Numbered from the stretch's first letter, positions 1-8,786 are shown. The stretch is DNA of 64,000 nucleotides from Olsenella sp. An290 (GCF_002159535.1 NZ_NFIU01000004.1:1-64000); one strand, 5' to 3'. Notes: generated from the sequence alone by a model not told the origin. A program made the numbers and translations.

Positions 1-2462
1 CCCCCGCTCCGGCTCCCACCCCCGCCATCGACCTCGACGGCCTCAACCCGGCCCAGCGAGAGGCGGTTGAGTGCACGCGCGGCCCGCTGCTCGTGCTCGC
101 GGGCGCGGGCTCGGGCAAGACGCGCGTGCTCACGGTGCGCATCGCGCACATGATCGCGGACGAGGGCGTGCGTCCCTGGCAGGTCCTGGCCATCACGTTC
201 ACCAACAAAGCCGCCGCCGAGATGCGCGAGCGCCTGGACGCTCTTCTGCCCGGCGGCACGCGCGGCATGTGGGTCTGCACGTTCCACGCCATGTGCGTGC
301 GGATGCTGCGCGAGGACCCGGAGCTCGTGGGCTACCGCCCCAACTTCACCATCTACGATGACGACGACTCGCGCCGCCTGGTCAAGACCATCATGGCCGA
401 TCTTGACATTGACCAGAAGCAGTTCCCGATGAACTCGATTCGCGCCAAGATCTCCTCGGCAAAAAACGCGATGGTCGGGCCGGACGAGATGGCAAGCTCC
501 TCTAACCCGGCCGACCGCGCCGCGGCGCGCGTCTACCGCGAGCTGGACCGCCGCCTCGCCAAGGCCAACGCGATGGACTTCGACGACCTGCTCGTCAAGA
601 CCTTCGAGCTCCTGGCCAAGAACCCGGCCGTGCTCGAGCGCTACCAGGACCGCTTCCGCCAGATCAGCGTGGACGAGTATCAGGACACCAACCACGTCCA
701 GTACGCGATCACCAACCTCCTGGCCGCGCGCTACAGAAACCTCATGGTCGTGGGCGACGACGACCAGTCCATCTACTCCTGGCGCGGCGCGGACATCCAG
801 AACATCCTGGACTTCGAGAAGGACTACCCGGACGCCCGCGTGGTGCGGCTCGAGCAGAACTACCGCTCCACGGGCCACATCCTGGCCGCCGCCAACGCCG
901 TGGTGGCCAACAACTCCCGCCGCAAGCCCAAGCGCCTGTTCACCGACGCCGGGGACGGCGAGAAGATCCGCGTGTTCCAGGCCTCCGACGAGCGCGACGA
1001 GGGCCGATGGATTGGCTCCGAGATCGAGAAGCTTCACGACGGTGGCACGAGCTACGACGACATGGCCGTCTTCTACCGCACCAACGCGCAGTCGCGCATC
1101 CTCGAGGACATGTTCCTGCGCGCGGGCGTGCCGTACAAGATCGTGGGCGGCACGCGCTTCTTCGACCGCGCCGAGGTCCGCGACGTCATGGCCTACCTCA
1201 AGCTCGTCGTGAACCCGGACGACGACGTGGCTGCCCTGCGCGTGGTCAACACGCCGAGGCGCGGCATCGGCACCACCTCCATCAACAAGATTCGCGAGCT
1301 GGCGGCCGACGAGGGCATCTCGTTCTTCAGCGCCTGCGAGCTGGCGATCGCCGAGACGGGCCTCCTGGGTGCGAAGGTGCGCTCGGCACTGGCGGAGTTC
1401 ACGGGCGTAATCGAGGCGGGCCGGCACTTCACGGGCGAGCTTGCCGACGTGGTGGACGCGATCGTGGACCGCTCCGGCCTCATCCGCGCCCTCGAGGCCG
1501 AGCACTCCGTGGAGGCGGACGGTCGCATCGAGAACATCCGCGAGTTCATGGGCGTCGCCGCCGAGTTCGACGAGACGCACGACGCGGTGGAGACCCTCGA
1601 GTCCCTGGCCCAGCTGCGGGCGGCAGGCGCGCTTGAGCCGTCCGGCTCCGGGGCGACGTCCCCGACGGGCTCCGCGCTCGCTTCGCTCGCTCGCCAAGGC
1701 GAGTCGCCCTCTGGGGACGTCGCCCCGGAGCTTGCCCCTCTCAGGCCGCCCGTCGCCTCGGAGAAGCTCCCGGCGCTGATCGAGTGGCTGGCCCTGCGCT
1801 CCGACCTCGACTCCCTCGCCGGTCAGACACACGCCATCACCATGATGACCATCCACTCGGCAAAGGGCCTCGAGTTCCCGGTCGTGTTCGTCGCCGGCAT
1901 GGAGGAGGGCATCTTCCCGCACACCTCCTACGAGGGCGACCCGGCCGCGGTGGAGGAGGAGCGCCGTCTGGCCTACGTGGCCATCACGCGCGCCCGCAAG
2001 AAGCTCTACCTCACGCACGCGGCAACGCGCCGCACGTACGGCTCCGTGCAGGCCAACCCGCCGAGCCGCTTCCTCCGTGAGATCCCCGATTCCGACGTGG
2101 AGCGCACGGGCGTGGGCTCCTCGGGCTTCACGGGCGTGGGCTGGGAGAAGCGCGGGGACCGTCGCGGCACCTTCGGTAGCGGCCGCGGCTCCTCGGTCTA
2201 CGGCGGCAACGTCTTCGGCTCGCGCACGCGCTCCACGGGCGTGGGCCCGCGCGCGTCCGAGGCGGCGCCCGCGCGGCGGGAGCCGGCGCGCCCCGCGCCC
2301 TCCACGTCCTTCTCGGCAGGCGACAAGGTCTCCCACAAGACCTTTGGCCCCGGCACGGTCCTTGCCGTCTCCGGGGACACGATCGAGGTCAGGTTCACGC
2401 GCACCGGCAAGACCAAGAAGCTCCTCAAGGGCTTTGCCCCGCTCGTCAAGATCGAGGGGTGA
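1..2462 (+). CDS. pcrA: ATP-dependent DNA helicase UvrD/PcrA, 5' partial
   Basis: SF1A 3'-5' DNA helicase of repair and replication restart. The reading frame is open from base 3, so the start lies outside the window. It opens with the Q-motif (LNPAQREAV), then Walker A GAGSGKT (about nt 99-122). Later motifs follow in order: VDEYQDTN (Walker B region), DDDQSIYSWRGA, the QNYRS motif, TIHSAKGLEFPVVFV, and VAITRARKKLYL. The tail has a basic/serine-rich linker and a terminal SH3-like segment (GDKVSHKTFGPGTVLAV), as in PcrA of Gram-positives. About 820 codons are visible, nearly full length. An odd Ser/Ala/Pro-rich stretch near nt 1640-1760 coincides with a DNA palindrome (separate entry). UvrD against PcrA naming is convention; the family is certain. 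Confidence 0.96.
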   Translation, partial: PAPAPTPAIDLDGLNPAQREAVECTRGPLLVLAGAGSGKTRVLTVRIAHMIADEGVRPWQVLAITFTNKAAAEMRERLDALLPGGTRGMWVCTFHAMCVRMLREDPELVGYRPNFTIYDDDDSRRLVKTIMADLDIDQKQFPMNSIRAKISSAKNAMVGPDEMASSSNPADRAAARVYRELDRRLAKANAMDFDDLLVKTFELLAKNPAVLERYQDRFRQISVDEYQDTNHVQYAITNLLAARYRNLMVVGDDDQSIYSWRGADIQNILDFEKDYPDARVVRLEQNYRSTGHILAAANAVVANNSRRKPKRLFTDAGDGEKIRVFQASDERDEGRWIGSEIEKLHDGGTSYDDMAVFYRTNAQSRILEDMFLRAGVPYKIVGGTRFFDRAEVRDVMAYLKLVVNPDDDVAALRVVNTPRRGIGTTSINKIRELAADEGISFFSACELAIAETGLLGAKVRSALAEFTGVIEAGRHFTGELADVVDAIVDRSGLIRALEAEHSVEADGRIENIREFMGVAAEFDETHDAVETLESLAQLRAAGALEPSGSGATSPTGSALASLARQGESPSGDVAPELAPLRPPVASEKLPALIEWLALRSDLDSLAGQTHAITMMTIHSAKGLEFPVVFVAGMEEGIFPHTSYEGDPAAVEEERRLAYVAITRARKKLYLTHAATRRTYGSVQANPPSRFLREIPDSDVERTGVGSSGFTGVGWEKRGDRRGTFGSGRGSSVYGGNVFGSRTRSTGVGPRASEAAPARREPARPAPSTSFSAGDKVSHKTFGPGTVLAVSGDTIEVRFTRTGKTKKLLKGFAPLVKIEG
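1645..1731. repeat. Inverted repeat embedded in the pcrA reading frame
   Basis: A perfect 19-bp inverted repeat lies inside the helicase gene. Arms are GCTCCGGGGCGACGTCCCC (1645-1663) and its complement (1713-1731), with 49 nt between them. The spacer has its own small stem (CTCGCC/GGCGAG around 1690-1703). The encoded segment is low-complexity (Ser/Gly/Ala/Pro) and sits between conserved helicase blocks. It looks like an in-frame palindromic insertion rather than conserved protein sequence. Confidence 0.8.
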
Positions 2463-2488
2463 GGCAGCGGCAGCCTCTTCGCGTCACA

Positions 2489-2541
2489 TATGCGTTCGCA
2501 TAAACTCTGCGGTACCAGCCGTTGATTTATGCGAACGCATA
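2489..2541. repeat. Intergenic inverted repeat between pcrA and mscS
   Basis: TATGCGTTCGCATAAA at 2489-2504 is repeated as its exact reverse complement at 2526-2541. This gives 16-bp arms with a 21-nt spacer. Each arm is itself nearly palindromic (TATGCG/CGCATA). It lies 26 nt after the helicase stop and 33 nt before the mscS start. It could be a terminator-like hairpin or paired binding sites; there is no clear T-tract. Confidence 0.7.
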
Positions 2542-2574
2542 AATCAAGCTCGTAACAGAGGGGGAGAGGACGTG

Positions 2575-3339
2575 ATGGAGCACTTCTTTGGCATAGACGC
2601 GGGCGGGTGGCTCGACAAGGTCATCGCGCTCGTCGTGGCGGTGGCCATAGCCCTCGTGATCCAGCGCGTGGTGGTGCGGCTCATGCACAAGCTGCTCGAC
2701 GCCTCCGAGCTGCCGAGCGCGTCGCTCTTCATCAACATCGCCCGCGCGCTCATCTGGGTGCTCGCCCTGCTCAGCGTGATGCGGCCGGTCTTTGGCGTTG
2801 ACCCCGCGGGCTTTGTGGCAGCCCTCGGCGTGGTGTCCATCGCGGTCTCGCTGGGCATGCAGGACACGATCTCCAACATCATCGGCGGCATCAGCCTCAT
2901 GCTGAGCAAGTCGGTCCAGCCTGGGGACCACATCTCCGTGGGCGACGTGACGGGCGAGGTCGTGGACGTCAACTGGCGCAGCACCACCGTCCTCATGCGC
3001 GGCGGTGCCGAGGAGGTCATTCCCAACTCGGTGCTCTCCAAGACCGCGCTCACGCGCATCACGCCCTGGACCGTGGGCTACTGCGGCGTGCCCATCGCGG
3101 TGGTGCCGGGCGCGGATCTGAACGCCGTCGCACGGGAGTGCCGCGAAGTCGCGGGGCGCGAGCTCGCGGACCTGCTCGACCCCGCCTTCGAGACGGACGT
3201 CATCTTCACGGCCTTCACCGCCTACGGCACGCAGGGCGAGGTCCGCCTGCACGTCCTGCCCGACGTGGTCTTCTCCACGGCGCAGGACCGCCTGGCCCGC
3301 GCCCTCTCCGGCATGAGCTGGCTCGCGAGCGCGGTGTAG
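2575..3339 (+). CDS. mscS: Small-conductance mechanosensitive channel, MscS family
   Basis: Membrane channel that opens under hypo-osmotic stress. The product is 254 aa starting MEHFFGID. The ATG at 2575 follows GGGGAGAGGA; a GTG lies one codon upstream. The frame is open further upstream inside pcrA but that part is not gene-like. Three N-terminal hydrophobic segments (about residues 17-38, 55-75, 78-98) end in the Gly/Ala-rich pore helix (GFVAALGVVSIAVSLGMQDTISNIIGGI). The beta domain follows (SVQPGDHISVGDVTGEVVDVNWRSTTV, then EEVIPNSVL), both MscS hallmarks. Length fits single-domain MscS. It is probably its own transcription unit, since an inverted repeat separates it from pcrA. Confidence 0.93.
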   Translation: MEHFFGIDAGGWLDKVIALVVAVAIALVIQRVVVRLMHKLLDASELPSASLFINIARALIWVLALLSVMRPVFGVDPAGFVAALGVVSIAVSLGMQDTISNIIGGISLMLSKSVQPGDHISVGDVTGEVVDVNWRSTTVLMRGGAEEVIPNSVLSKTALTRITPWTVGYCGVPIAVVPGADLNAVARECREVAGRELADLLDPAFETDVIFTAFTAYGTQGEVRLHVLPDVVFSTAQDRLARALSGMSWLASAV

Positions 3340-3397
3340 CCGCGCCGCCTGACCTCGGCTCGCGCGTCCCGCCGTAGCCTCGGCGTCTGACCCCGGG

Positions 3398-3414
3398 CTT
3401 ACCGAGCCTTACGA
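3398..3414. promoter_or_regulatory. CTTAC-type direct repeat upstream of the phosphoesterase
   Basis: CTTACCG (3398-3404) and CTTACGA (3408-3414) are tandem and 10 bp apart in the 193-nt gap before the surface phosphoesterase. A similar CCTTACG word, on the opposite strand and 11-bp phased, precedes the gene at 19045. It may be a response-regulator site, inferred only from the spacing. Confidence 0.25.
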
Positions 3415-3532
3415 AATCGCGCTGCGAATTGAGACGGCGCCCTTACCTCGCCCTGTTGTTTGGGGCGTAGTGTCCCTCTCTGGCGAATTGGATTGCCGAT
3501 TGCAGGCTTAAGCTGAGAGATGGGAGTTTGGG

Positions 3533-6253
3533 ATGTCTGGTTTCTCCATTCGTCCGCGCGGCGGCGTTTCCCGCCGCGGCTTTCTGAAGCTGTTCATAGC
3601 CATGGGTGGGGGCGCTGCCGCCGTCGCGGCGACGACTCCCGAGGCCGCGCTCGCCGCAGAGAGCCCGGCATACCCGGACTCGTTCACCTTTGCCGTGATG
3701 AGCGACGTTCACCTCTTTGCGCCCGAGCTCTGGAGCGACTGCCCCGACTACACCACGGCGGAGAATTCCGACCGCAAGATGTTCCGTGAGAGCTCAGACA
3801 TCCTGGACAAGGCGCTTGCCGATGTTGTGGCAGCCAAGCCGGACATGATCCTTGTTCCCGGCGACCTCACCAAGGACGGCGAGTACGCCTGTCACGAGAG
3901 CCTCGAGAGGAAGTTTGCCGCCGCCAGGCAGCAGCTCGCCTCCGCTGGCGTCGATACCCAGTTCTACGTGATCAACGGCAACCACGACCTCAACAACCAC
4001 CACGGCAAGGACTTCTCGTCCGGCGCGGCCACAGACGCCGAGCGCACCGACCCCCTGACCTACAAGTCCCTCTGGGCCGAGTGCGGCTACACGGACACGG
4101 TCGTCTACGACGCGGACGGCACCGCGGACGGCAGCCTCTCCTACGTGGCGCACCCGTGCCCCGGCCTCACGCTGATCGCCGTGGACACCTGCAAGTACAA
4201 CGTTGCCGCCGATGACGGGACGCTCGCCCAGGAGACGAGCGGCCACGTCCCCGCCGATCTTCTTACCTGGGTCTGCGACCAGGCTCGCGAGGCGCGCGCC
4301 GCCGGTGACGTGGTCATCGCCTTCCAGCACCACGGCATCGTCCCGCACTTTGGCTACGAGCCCGTCATCTTTGGCGAGTACCTCGTGGACGACTACGAGA
4401 CCGTGGCAAAGGCCTACGCCGACGCCGGCATCTCCGCCGTCTTCACCGGCCACATGCACGCCAACGACATCGCGGCGGCCACCTATGGCGAGAACACCAT
4501 CTACGACATCGAGACCGGCTCGCTCGTGACCTACCCGTCCCGCATGCGCATGGGCTCCCTCGAGTTCGCGCAGAAGGGCGAGAAGCTCGAGTGCACGCTG
4601 ACGGTGGACTCTCACGACCTGGGCGACGTGACGCTCGACGAATGCGGCCTTGCCACCACCGCCGGCATCACCGCCTACGGCAAGGAGCGCACGCTCACCG
4701 TGGACTCCATCCAGACCATGCTCGGCGGGATGTTCGTGCAGCCGCTGCTCGCGCAGTACGCGCCCCTGGGCATCAAGGGCATCGTAGCGAGCCTGCTGCC
4801 CTCGCTCGGCGGCGACGCCTTTGCCGGCGTGACCACGGAGAACCTCAACGCCACGCTGTGGAGCCTCATCACCACGCAGGTCCTGCCGCAGGGCTTTGAC
4901 GTGGGCATCGTGATCCCGGACGTGTCGATCGTTGGAGACGTCCACATCTACTACAACCCGGAGACCTCGCGCATCGAGGCCTGGACCGTGACCGAGACCG
5001 AGGACGTGGCCGCCATCGCCGACGTCACCTACACGCTCCCTGAGGAGGCCTCGCGCCAGTTTGCCGCCGACCTCGCCCAGGTCCCGGCTACCATGGCGGT
5101 TGAGCCCAACGTCTGCCTGCTCTACATCACGCAGGAGACCTTCGAGGCCTTCCTCGAGAAGACCTACGGGGAGATCGACCTCGAGGCGCTCTCCGCCGAG
5201 GGTCAGGCGAAGCTCCTCTCGATCGTGAACCTCCTCGTGCGCCTGCTCATCACTGCCGCCGTGGACGAGGCCCCGCACAGCCTCCTCGACCTCGTCGACT
5301 TCTGCTATCAGGCGCACCTCATGGGCTGCGAGAAGACCGAGGGCTGGGTCGAGACGGCCATCAAGGCGATCCCCGGGGAGACCGGGCTTCTCGCCAGCGT
5401 CGTTGCGAGCGGCGTCAACGCCGGTCTGGCCGACCAGGAGTTCGTGGACTTTGCCACGAGCATCGAGCTCGACGCCAAGACGCTGCTCAAGAGCGATGTC
5501 TTCCTCATCGGCTCCATCGCCATCAACATGGTTGCGGGCATGATGGAGAACGTCAAGGCGCTGCTCGACACGGTCGTCGACATGGCGGGCCTCGACCTCG
5601 GCGCGACGCTCGCCGGCCTGGTCACCGGCCTCGACCTCATGGGCCAGCCCGTCCCCGCGCTCGCCCAGAACGCGCTCGACACGCTGGTGCACGACACCAA
5701 CGTCACCGAGGACCACGACCTCTCACTGGAGGCGTCCGCGACGGTCCCGAGCGACCCGGACGACGACCACGACCAGGACGTCGTGGACAAGTCCGGGCTC
5801 CAGACCGTCATCGACCAGGCCGAGGTTCTCGAGCTTGCCGGTGCCTCGCAGGCTGCGCTCGACAAGTACTACGCGGCCCTCGCCGCGGCGCTGCGCGTCA
5901 TGAGCGACCCCAACGCGACCGAGGCCCAGGTTGCCCAGGCCCGCGCTGACCTTGCCGCAGCGATCGAGGCGATCGAGAAGAGCCAGTCCGCCCAGGGCGG
6001 CGACTCTGGCGACGGCGGACAGGGCGGCAACAGCGGCCAGGGTGGCAACGGCGGCTCCGGCAACGGTGCCGGCAGCGCTGGCGGCGGAAGCCAGTCCGGC
6101 ACCGGCAACGTCGGCGGCTCGGGCAGCGGTGGAACCCTTCCCCAGACCGGCGACGCCTCCAACATGGCAGCCGTGACGGCCGCGGCCGTGCTCGGCGGCG
6201 CCGCGCTCGCCGCAGGCATCGGCGCTCGCGTGACGGGCGGCTCCGAGGAGTAG
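3533..6253 (+). CDS. Tat-exported, LPQTG-anchored calcineurin-like phosphoesterase
   Basis: Extracellular metallophosphoesterase of 906 aa. The N-terminus has a twin-arginine signal (SRRGFLKLF, about residues 13-21) and an Ala-rich cleavage region. The metal-binding motifs are in order: DVH (58-60), GD (110-111), GNHD (149-152), QHHG (about 263) and GHMH (about 306). A long beta/helical middle region has no motif I recognise. About residues 745-820 form a FIVAR-like helical repeat (SQAALDKYYAALAAALRVM). A Gly/Ser-rich linker leads to LPQTG (about 869), a hydrophobic helix and a charged tail, the sortase sorting signal. The substrate is unknown; phosphodiester or nucleotide scavenging is plausible. 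Tat export plus sortase anchoring implies folding before secretion. It has no operon partner. Confidence 0.9.
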   Translation: MSGFSIRPRGGVSRRGFLKLFIAMGGGAAAVAATTPEAALAAESPAYPDSFTFAVMSDVHLFAPELWSDCPDYTTAENSDRKMFRESSDILDKALADVVAAKPDMILVPGDLTKDGEYACHESLERKFAAARQQLASAGVDTQFYVINGNHDLNNHHGKDFSSGAATDAERTDPLTYKSLWAECGYTDTVVYDADGTADGSLSYVAHPCPGLTLIAVDTCKYNVAADDGTLAQETSGHVPADLLTWVCDQAREARAAGDVVIAFQHHGIVPHFGYEPVIFGEYLVDDYETVAKAYADAGISAVFTGHMHANDIAAATYGENTIYDIETGSLVTYPSRMRMGSLEFAQKGEKLECTLTVDSHDLGDVTLDECGLATTAGITAYGKERTLTVDSIQTMLGGMFVQPLLAQYAPLGIKGIVASLLPSLGGDAFAGVTTENLNATLWSLITTQVLPQGFDVGIVIPDVSIVGDVHIYYNPETSRIEAWTVTETEDVAAIADVTYTLPEEASRQFAADLAQVPATMAVEPNVCLLYITQETFEAFLEKTYGEIDLEALSAEGQAKLLSIVNLLVRLLITAAVDEAPHSLLDLVDFCYQAHLMGCEKTEGWVETAIKAIPGETGLLASVVASGVNAGLADQEFVDFATSIELDAKTLLKSDVFLIGSIAINMVAGMMENVKALLDTVVDMAGLDLGATLAGLVTGLDLMGQPVPALAQNALDTLVHDTNVTEDHDLSLEASATVPSDPDDDHDQDVVDKSGLQTVIDQAEVLELAGASQAALDKYYAALAAALRVMSDPNATEAQVAQARADLAAAIEAIEKSQSAQGGDSGDGGQGGNSGQGGNGGSGNGAGSAGGGSQSGTGNVGGSGSGGTLPQTGDASNMAAVTAAAVLGGAALAAGIGARVTGGSEE

Positions 6254-6274
6254 CCCCAAAGACGGATCTCCCCA

Positions 6275-6312
6275 CGCGCCCCTCTCGCTACCTCCTCGGC
6301 GAGAGGGGCGCG
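6275..6312 (+). terminator. Hairpin after the surface phosphoesterase
   Basis: CGCGCCCCTCTCGC (6275-6288) pairs perfectly with 6299-6312 across a 10-nt loop, starting 21 nt after the stop codon. There is no strong T-run, so it is an intrinsic-like or Rho-assisted terminator. Confidence 0.65.
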
Positions 6313-6348
6313 CTGTCCCTCGTGCCTCCTGTACACGATCGGACCCGC

Positions 6349-6383
6349 TACACTGGGGGGCGAGAAGAACCGTCGAGAAGAAC
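6349..6383 (+). promoter_or_regulatory. luxS promoter -10 and tandem GAGAAGAAC leader
   Basis: The -10-like TACACT (6349-6354) resembles others in the window (TACACT, TAGACT, TAGAAT). It is followed by two copies of CGAGAAGAAC (6361-6370 and 6374-6383), the recurrent word of this window, just before the luxS start region. No convincing -35 was seen. Confidence 0.4.
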
Positions 6384-6401
6384 CTCGTCCCAGGGAGCCC
6401 C

Positions 6402-6890
6402 ATGGAGAAGATCGCCAGCTTCACCGTCAACCACCTCATGCTCGAGCCGGGCGTCTACGTGAGCCGCGTGGACGCCGACCCCGCCACCGGCGCCGTGGTC
6501 ACCACGTTTGACCTGCGCCTCACCGCGCCCAACCGCGAGCCCGTGATGGACACGGCCGCCGTCCACGCCATCGAGCACCTGGGCGCCACCTACCTGCGCA
6601 ACAGCCCCGAGTGGCGCGACCGCGTGGTCTACTTTGGCCCCATGGGCTGCCGCACGGGCTTCTACCTCATCCTCTTTGGCGAGCACACCTCCGCCGAGGT
6701 GGCGCCGCTCGTGCGCTCGTGCTTCGAGTTCATCCGTGACTTTACGGGCGAGATTCCGGGCGCGCGTCCCGAGGAGTGCGGCAACTGGCACGACGCCGAC
6801 CTCGCGCAGGCTCGCTGGTGGGCGCGCCGCTACGTGGAGGGTACGCTCGCGGGCATCGACGAGGCGCACCTCGTCTATCCGGAAGGCTAG
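6402..6890 (+). CDS. luxS: S-ribosylhomocysteine lyase LuxS
   Basis: Cleaves S-ribosylhomocysteine to homocysteine and DPD, the AI-2 precursor. The product is 162 aa, the usual LuxS size. The metal-binding HAIEH (H55, E58, H59) is followed by GATYLRN. The catalytic Cys is in GPMGCRTGFYL (C83) and the third metal ligand is in the ECGN motif (C126). The sequence after ECGN reads WHDADL instead of the common YLDHNL, a small divergence in a usually conserved block. The start follows CAGGGAGCCCC. The next gene, mtnN, lies 10 nt downstream and makes the LuxS substrate, so the pair forms one detoxification operon. Confidence 0.96.
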   Translation: MEKIASFTVNHLMLEPGVYVSRVDADPATGAVVTTFDLRLTAPNREPVMDTAAVHAIEHLGATYLRNSPEWRDRVVYFGPMGCRTGFYLILFGEHTSAEVAPLVRSCFEFIRDFTGEIPGARPEECGNWHDADLAQARWWARRYVEGTLAGIDEAHLVYPEG

Positions 6891-6900
6891 GGGACACAAT

Positions 6901-7602
6901 ATGAAGATCGGAATCATCGGGGCGATGGACGTCGAGGTGGAGCTCCTCAAGGCGGAGCTCACGGACGCGCGCGCGGAGCGCGTGGCCGGCACGGACTTCT
7001 GTTCCGGGCGCCTGGGCGAGAAGGACGTGGTGGTGGTCAAGTGCGGCATCGGCAAGGTGAACGCCGGCATCTGCGCGCAGGTCCTAGCCGACCACTTCGG
7101 CTGCACGCACCTCATCAACACGGGCGTGGCGGGCTCGCTCGACGCCGCGCGCCTCGACATCGGCGACCTCGTGGTCTCCACGGACTGCGTGCAGCACGAC
7201 TTTTCCGTGGGTGCGCTCGGCTACGCGCCCGGCCTCGTCCCCGGCCGCGAGCGTCCCGAGTACGTGGCCGACCCGGCGCTGCGCGACGCTGCGCTCGAGG
7301 CGGCCGCCGCGGTGGCGCCCGAGGTGCGTGCCCTGACCGGTCGCGTGGCCTCCGGCGACCAGTTCATCTCCGCGGAGGAGGACCGCCGCCGCATCGTGGG
7401 CACCTTCGGCGCGCTCTGCTGCGAGATGGAGGGCGCGGCCATCGCCCAGGCGGCCGAGGCCAACGGGGTTCCCTTCGTCGTGGTGCGCGCCATCTCCGAC
7501 AAGCCCGGCACCGACGGCCAGGCCATGGACTACGCCACCTTCGAGCGCGCCTCCGCGGAGCGCTGCGCAAAGATCGTCGATCACATGGTGGCCGGGCTGT
7601 AG
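6901..7602 (+). CDS. mtnN: 5'-methylthioadenosine/S-adenosylhomocysteine nucleosidase
   Basis: Hydrolyses SAH to adenine and S-ribosylhomocysteine, and MTA to adenine and methylthioribose. The product is 233 aa starting MKIGIIGAMDVEVELLK, the standard MtnN/Pfs N-terminus. Other signatures are the GIGKVNAG phosphate loop, NTGVAGSL, SGDQFIS, CCEMEGAAIAQAA (substrate-binding Glu) and ISDKPG (catalytic Asp region). The ATG at 6901 is preceded by GGGGACACAAT. The same frame is open upstream inside luxS but is not coding there. Together with luxS it forms a complete SAH-to-homocysteine route. Confidence 0.95.
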   Translation: MKIGIIGAMDVEVELLKAELTDARAERVAGTDFCSGRLGEKDVVVVKCGIGKVNAGICAQVLADHFGCTHLINTGVAGSLDAARLDIGDLVVSTDCVQHDFSVGALGYAPGLVPGRERPEYVADPALRDAALEAAAAVAPEVRALTGRVASGDQFISAEEDRRRIVGTFGALCCEMEGAAIAQAAEANGVPFVVVRAISDKPGTDGQAMDYATFERASAERCAKIVDHMVAGL

Positions 7603-7611
7603 CGTCTGCCG

Positions 7612-7776
7612 CACGCGCAAACGAGGATTTTCGGACATCGCGTTTTGCGCGTGCAAAAAGTGAAACCTTCGGATGCGTAGCTCGCGATTTCTCTGCAAAA
7701 ACGAGCATAATCCCGGTTTACGTGTTCTTCTCGGCATACGTAAACCGGGATGTGCGTAAATCCTCGTTTGTGCGTG
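7612..7776. repeat. Nested intergenic inverted-repeat element between mtnN and degV
   Basis: The outer arms at 7612-7630 and 7758-7776 are 19 nt and match at 18 positions. The inner arms at 7710-7723 (ATCCCGGTTTACGT) and 7738-7751 are a perfect 14-bp pair. Their 14-nt loop begins with GTTCTTCTCG, the recurrent word of this window. A segment at about 7675-7705 (GCGTAGCTCGC then TTTCT, then AAAACGAG) recurs near 45345-45375. The element fills the gap between two convergent genes, so it may act as a two-way terminator, or it may be a small non-autonomous repeat. Confidence 0.75.
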
Positions 7777-7860
7777 ACGCCGCGTGCGCGGCCCGACAAA
7801 GCCAGCGGCCCCGTTTGCCACGAGCCGCCGGCAAGCGGCCTCGTTGACCCTGCCGGCTGC

Positions 7861-8727
7861 CTAGGCTCCCTGCACCGCCATGCCAACAAGGGTGGGGCCG
7901 GTGTGGACGAGCAGGTCGGCGGAGATGCCGCAGCTCACGAGCTCCACGACCTCTGCCACGGCGCCCACGTGCTCGCGGACGCGCGCCGCGAGGTCGTCTC
8001 GCAGCGCCGGGTCGTACGTGCACACGGCCAGCCGCACGCGGCGCCACTGACGCGCGCTCTCCACGACGAGCTTGACCTGCGCGTCAAGGGCTCGCTGCCA
8101 GCCGCGCGCCTTCTTTGCGATGACGTACTTGCCCTCGTGCTCGTCGCACATGAGGACGGGCTTGATGTTGAGGACGGAGCCCACGCGGTAGACGGCCTCG
8201 CTGATGCGGCCCCCCCTGCGCAGGAAGTCGAGCTTCTGCACCGAGAAGAACACGCGGGTCCGTGCGCTCACCTCGGCAAGACGCCCGCCGAGGGCGTCGA
8301 GGGGCGTGCCGGACTCGACGAGGCGCACGGCCTCCATGACGACGAGGCCCGCGGCGACGCCGATGCTCTTGGTGTCCACCATGACGACGGGGAAGTCCTC
8401 CATCTGTCGGGCGACCATGCTCACGGTCTCGTAGGTGGCCGAGAGCCCGGAGGAGATGGCCACGAAGACCGCGCTCGTGTAGCCGCTGGCGCGCGCCGCC
8501 TCGAAGGTCTCGCGGATGCGCAGGGGAGAGGGGAGCGAGGTGGTGGGGACCTCGTCGGCGAAGCGCTCGACGACCTCCCGCACGGAGATGTCCACCCCGT
8601 TCTCGTAGGTCGAGCCGTCGGAGTAGTTGATGCGCAGGGGAACGACCCGCACGTCATGGGCCGCGGCAAAGGCGGCGGGCGTGTCGGTGCCGGAGTCGGT
8701 GATGACGGCGATGCGCTGCTCGTTCAT
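7861..8727 (-). CDS. DegV family fatty-acid-binding protein
   Basis: The 288-aa product starts MNEQRIAVITDSGTDTP, the DegV family N-terminus. It continues with VVPLRINYSDGSTYENGVDIS, TSLPSP, FVAISSGLSATYETV and VVMVDTKSIGVAAGLVVMEAVR, all standard DegV blocks. Related FakB proteins present fatty acids to a FakA kinase for phosphorylation. No FakA is in this window, so that role is inferred from family. An extended -10 (TGCTATGAT, 8778-8786 complement) lies upstream. The gene converges with mtnN. Confidence 0.92.
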   Translation of the reverse strand: MNEQRIAVITDSGTDTPAAFAAAHDVRVVPLRINYSDGSTYENGVDISVREVVERFADEVPTTSLPSPLRIRETFEAARASGYTSAVFVAISSGLSATYETVSMVARQMEDFPVVMVDTKSIGVAAGLVVMEAVRLVESGTPLDALGGRLAEVSARTRVFFSVQKLDFLRRGGRISEAVYRVGSVLNIKPVLMCDEHEGKYVIAKKARGWQRALDAQVKLVVESARQWRRVRLAVCTYDPALRDDLAARVREHVGAVAEVVELVSCGISADLLVHTGPTLVGMAVQGA

Positions 8728-8777
8728 GTTGGCCCCCGTGACGTTGCGTGAGCTGTTCGGGACTGCTCCCGGTCGCT

Positions 8778-8786
8778 ATCATAGCA
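8778..8786 (-). promoter_or_regulatory. Extended -10 for degV
   Basis: On the minus strand the sequence reads TGCTATGAT, a strong extended -10, 51 nt before the degV start. It lies in the divergent gap to the DUF1836 gene. Confidence 0.5.

Noticed and set aside
2077-2574. Helicase-channel fusion frame leading into mscS
   Set aside because: This frame is the +1 shadow of pcrA (Arg/Pro/Ser-rich). The MscS start at 2575 has its own ribosome site.
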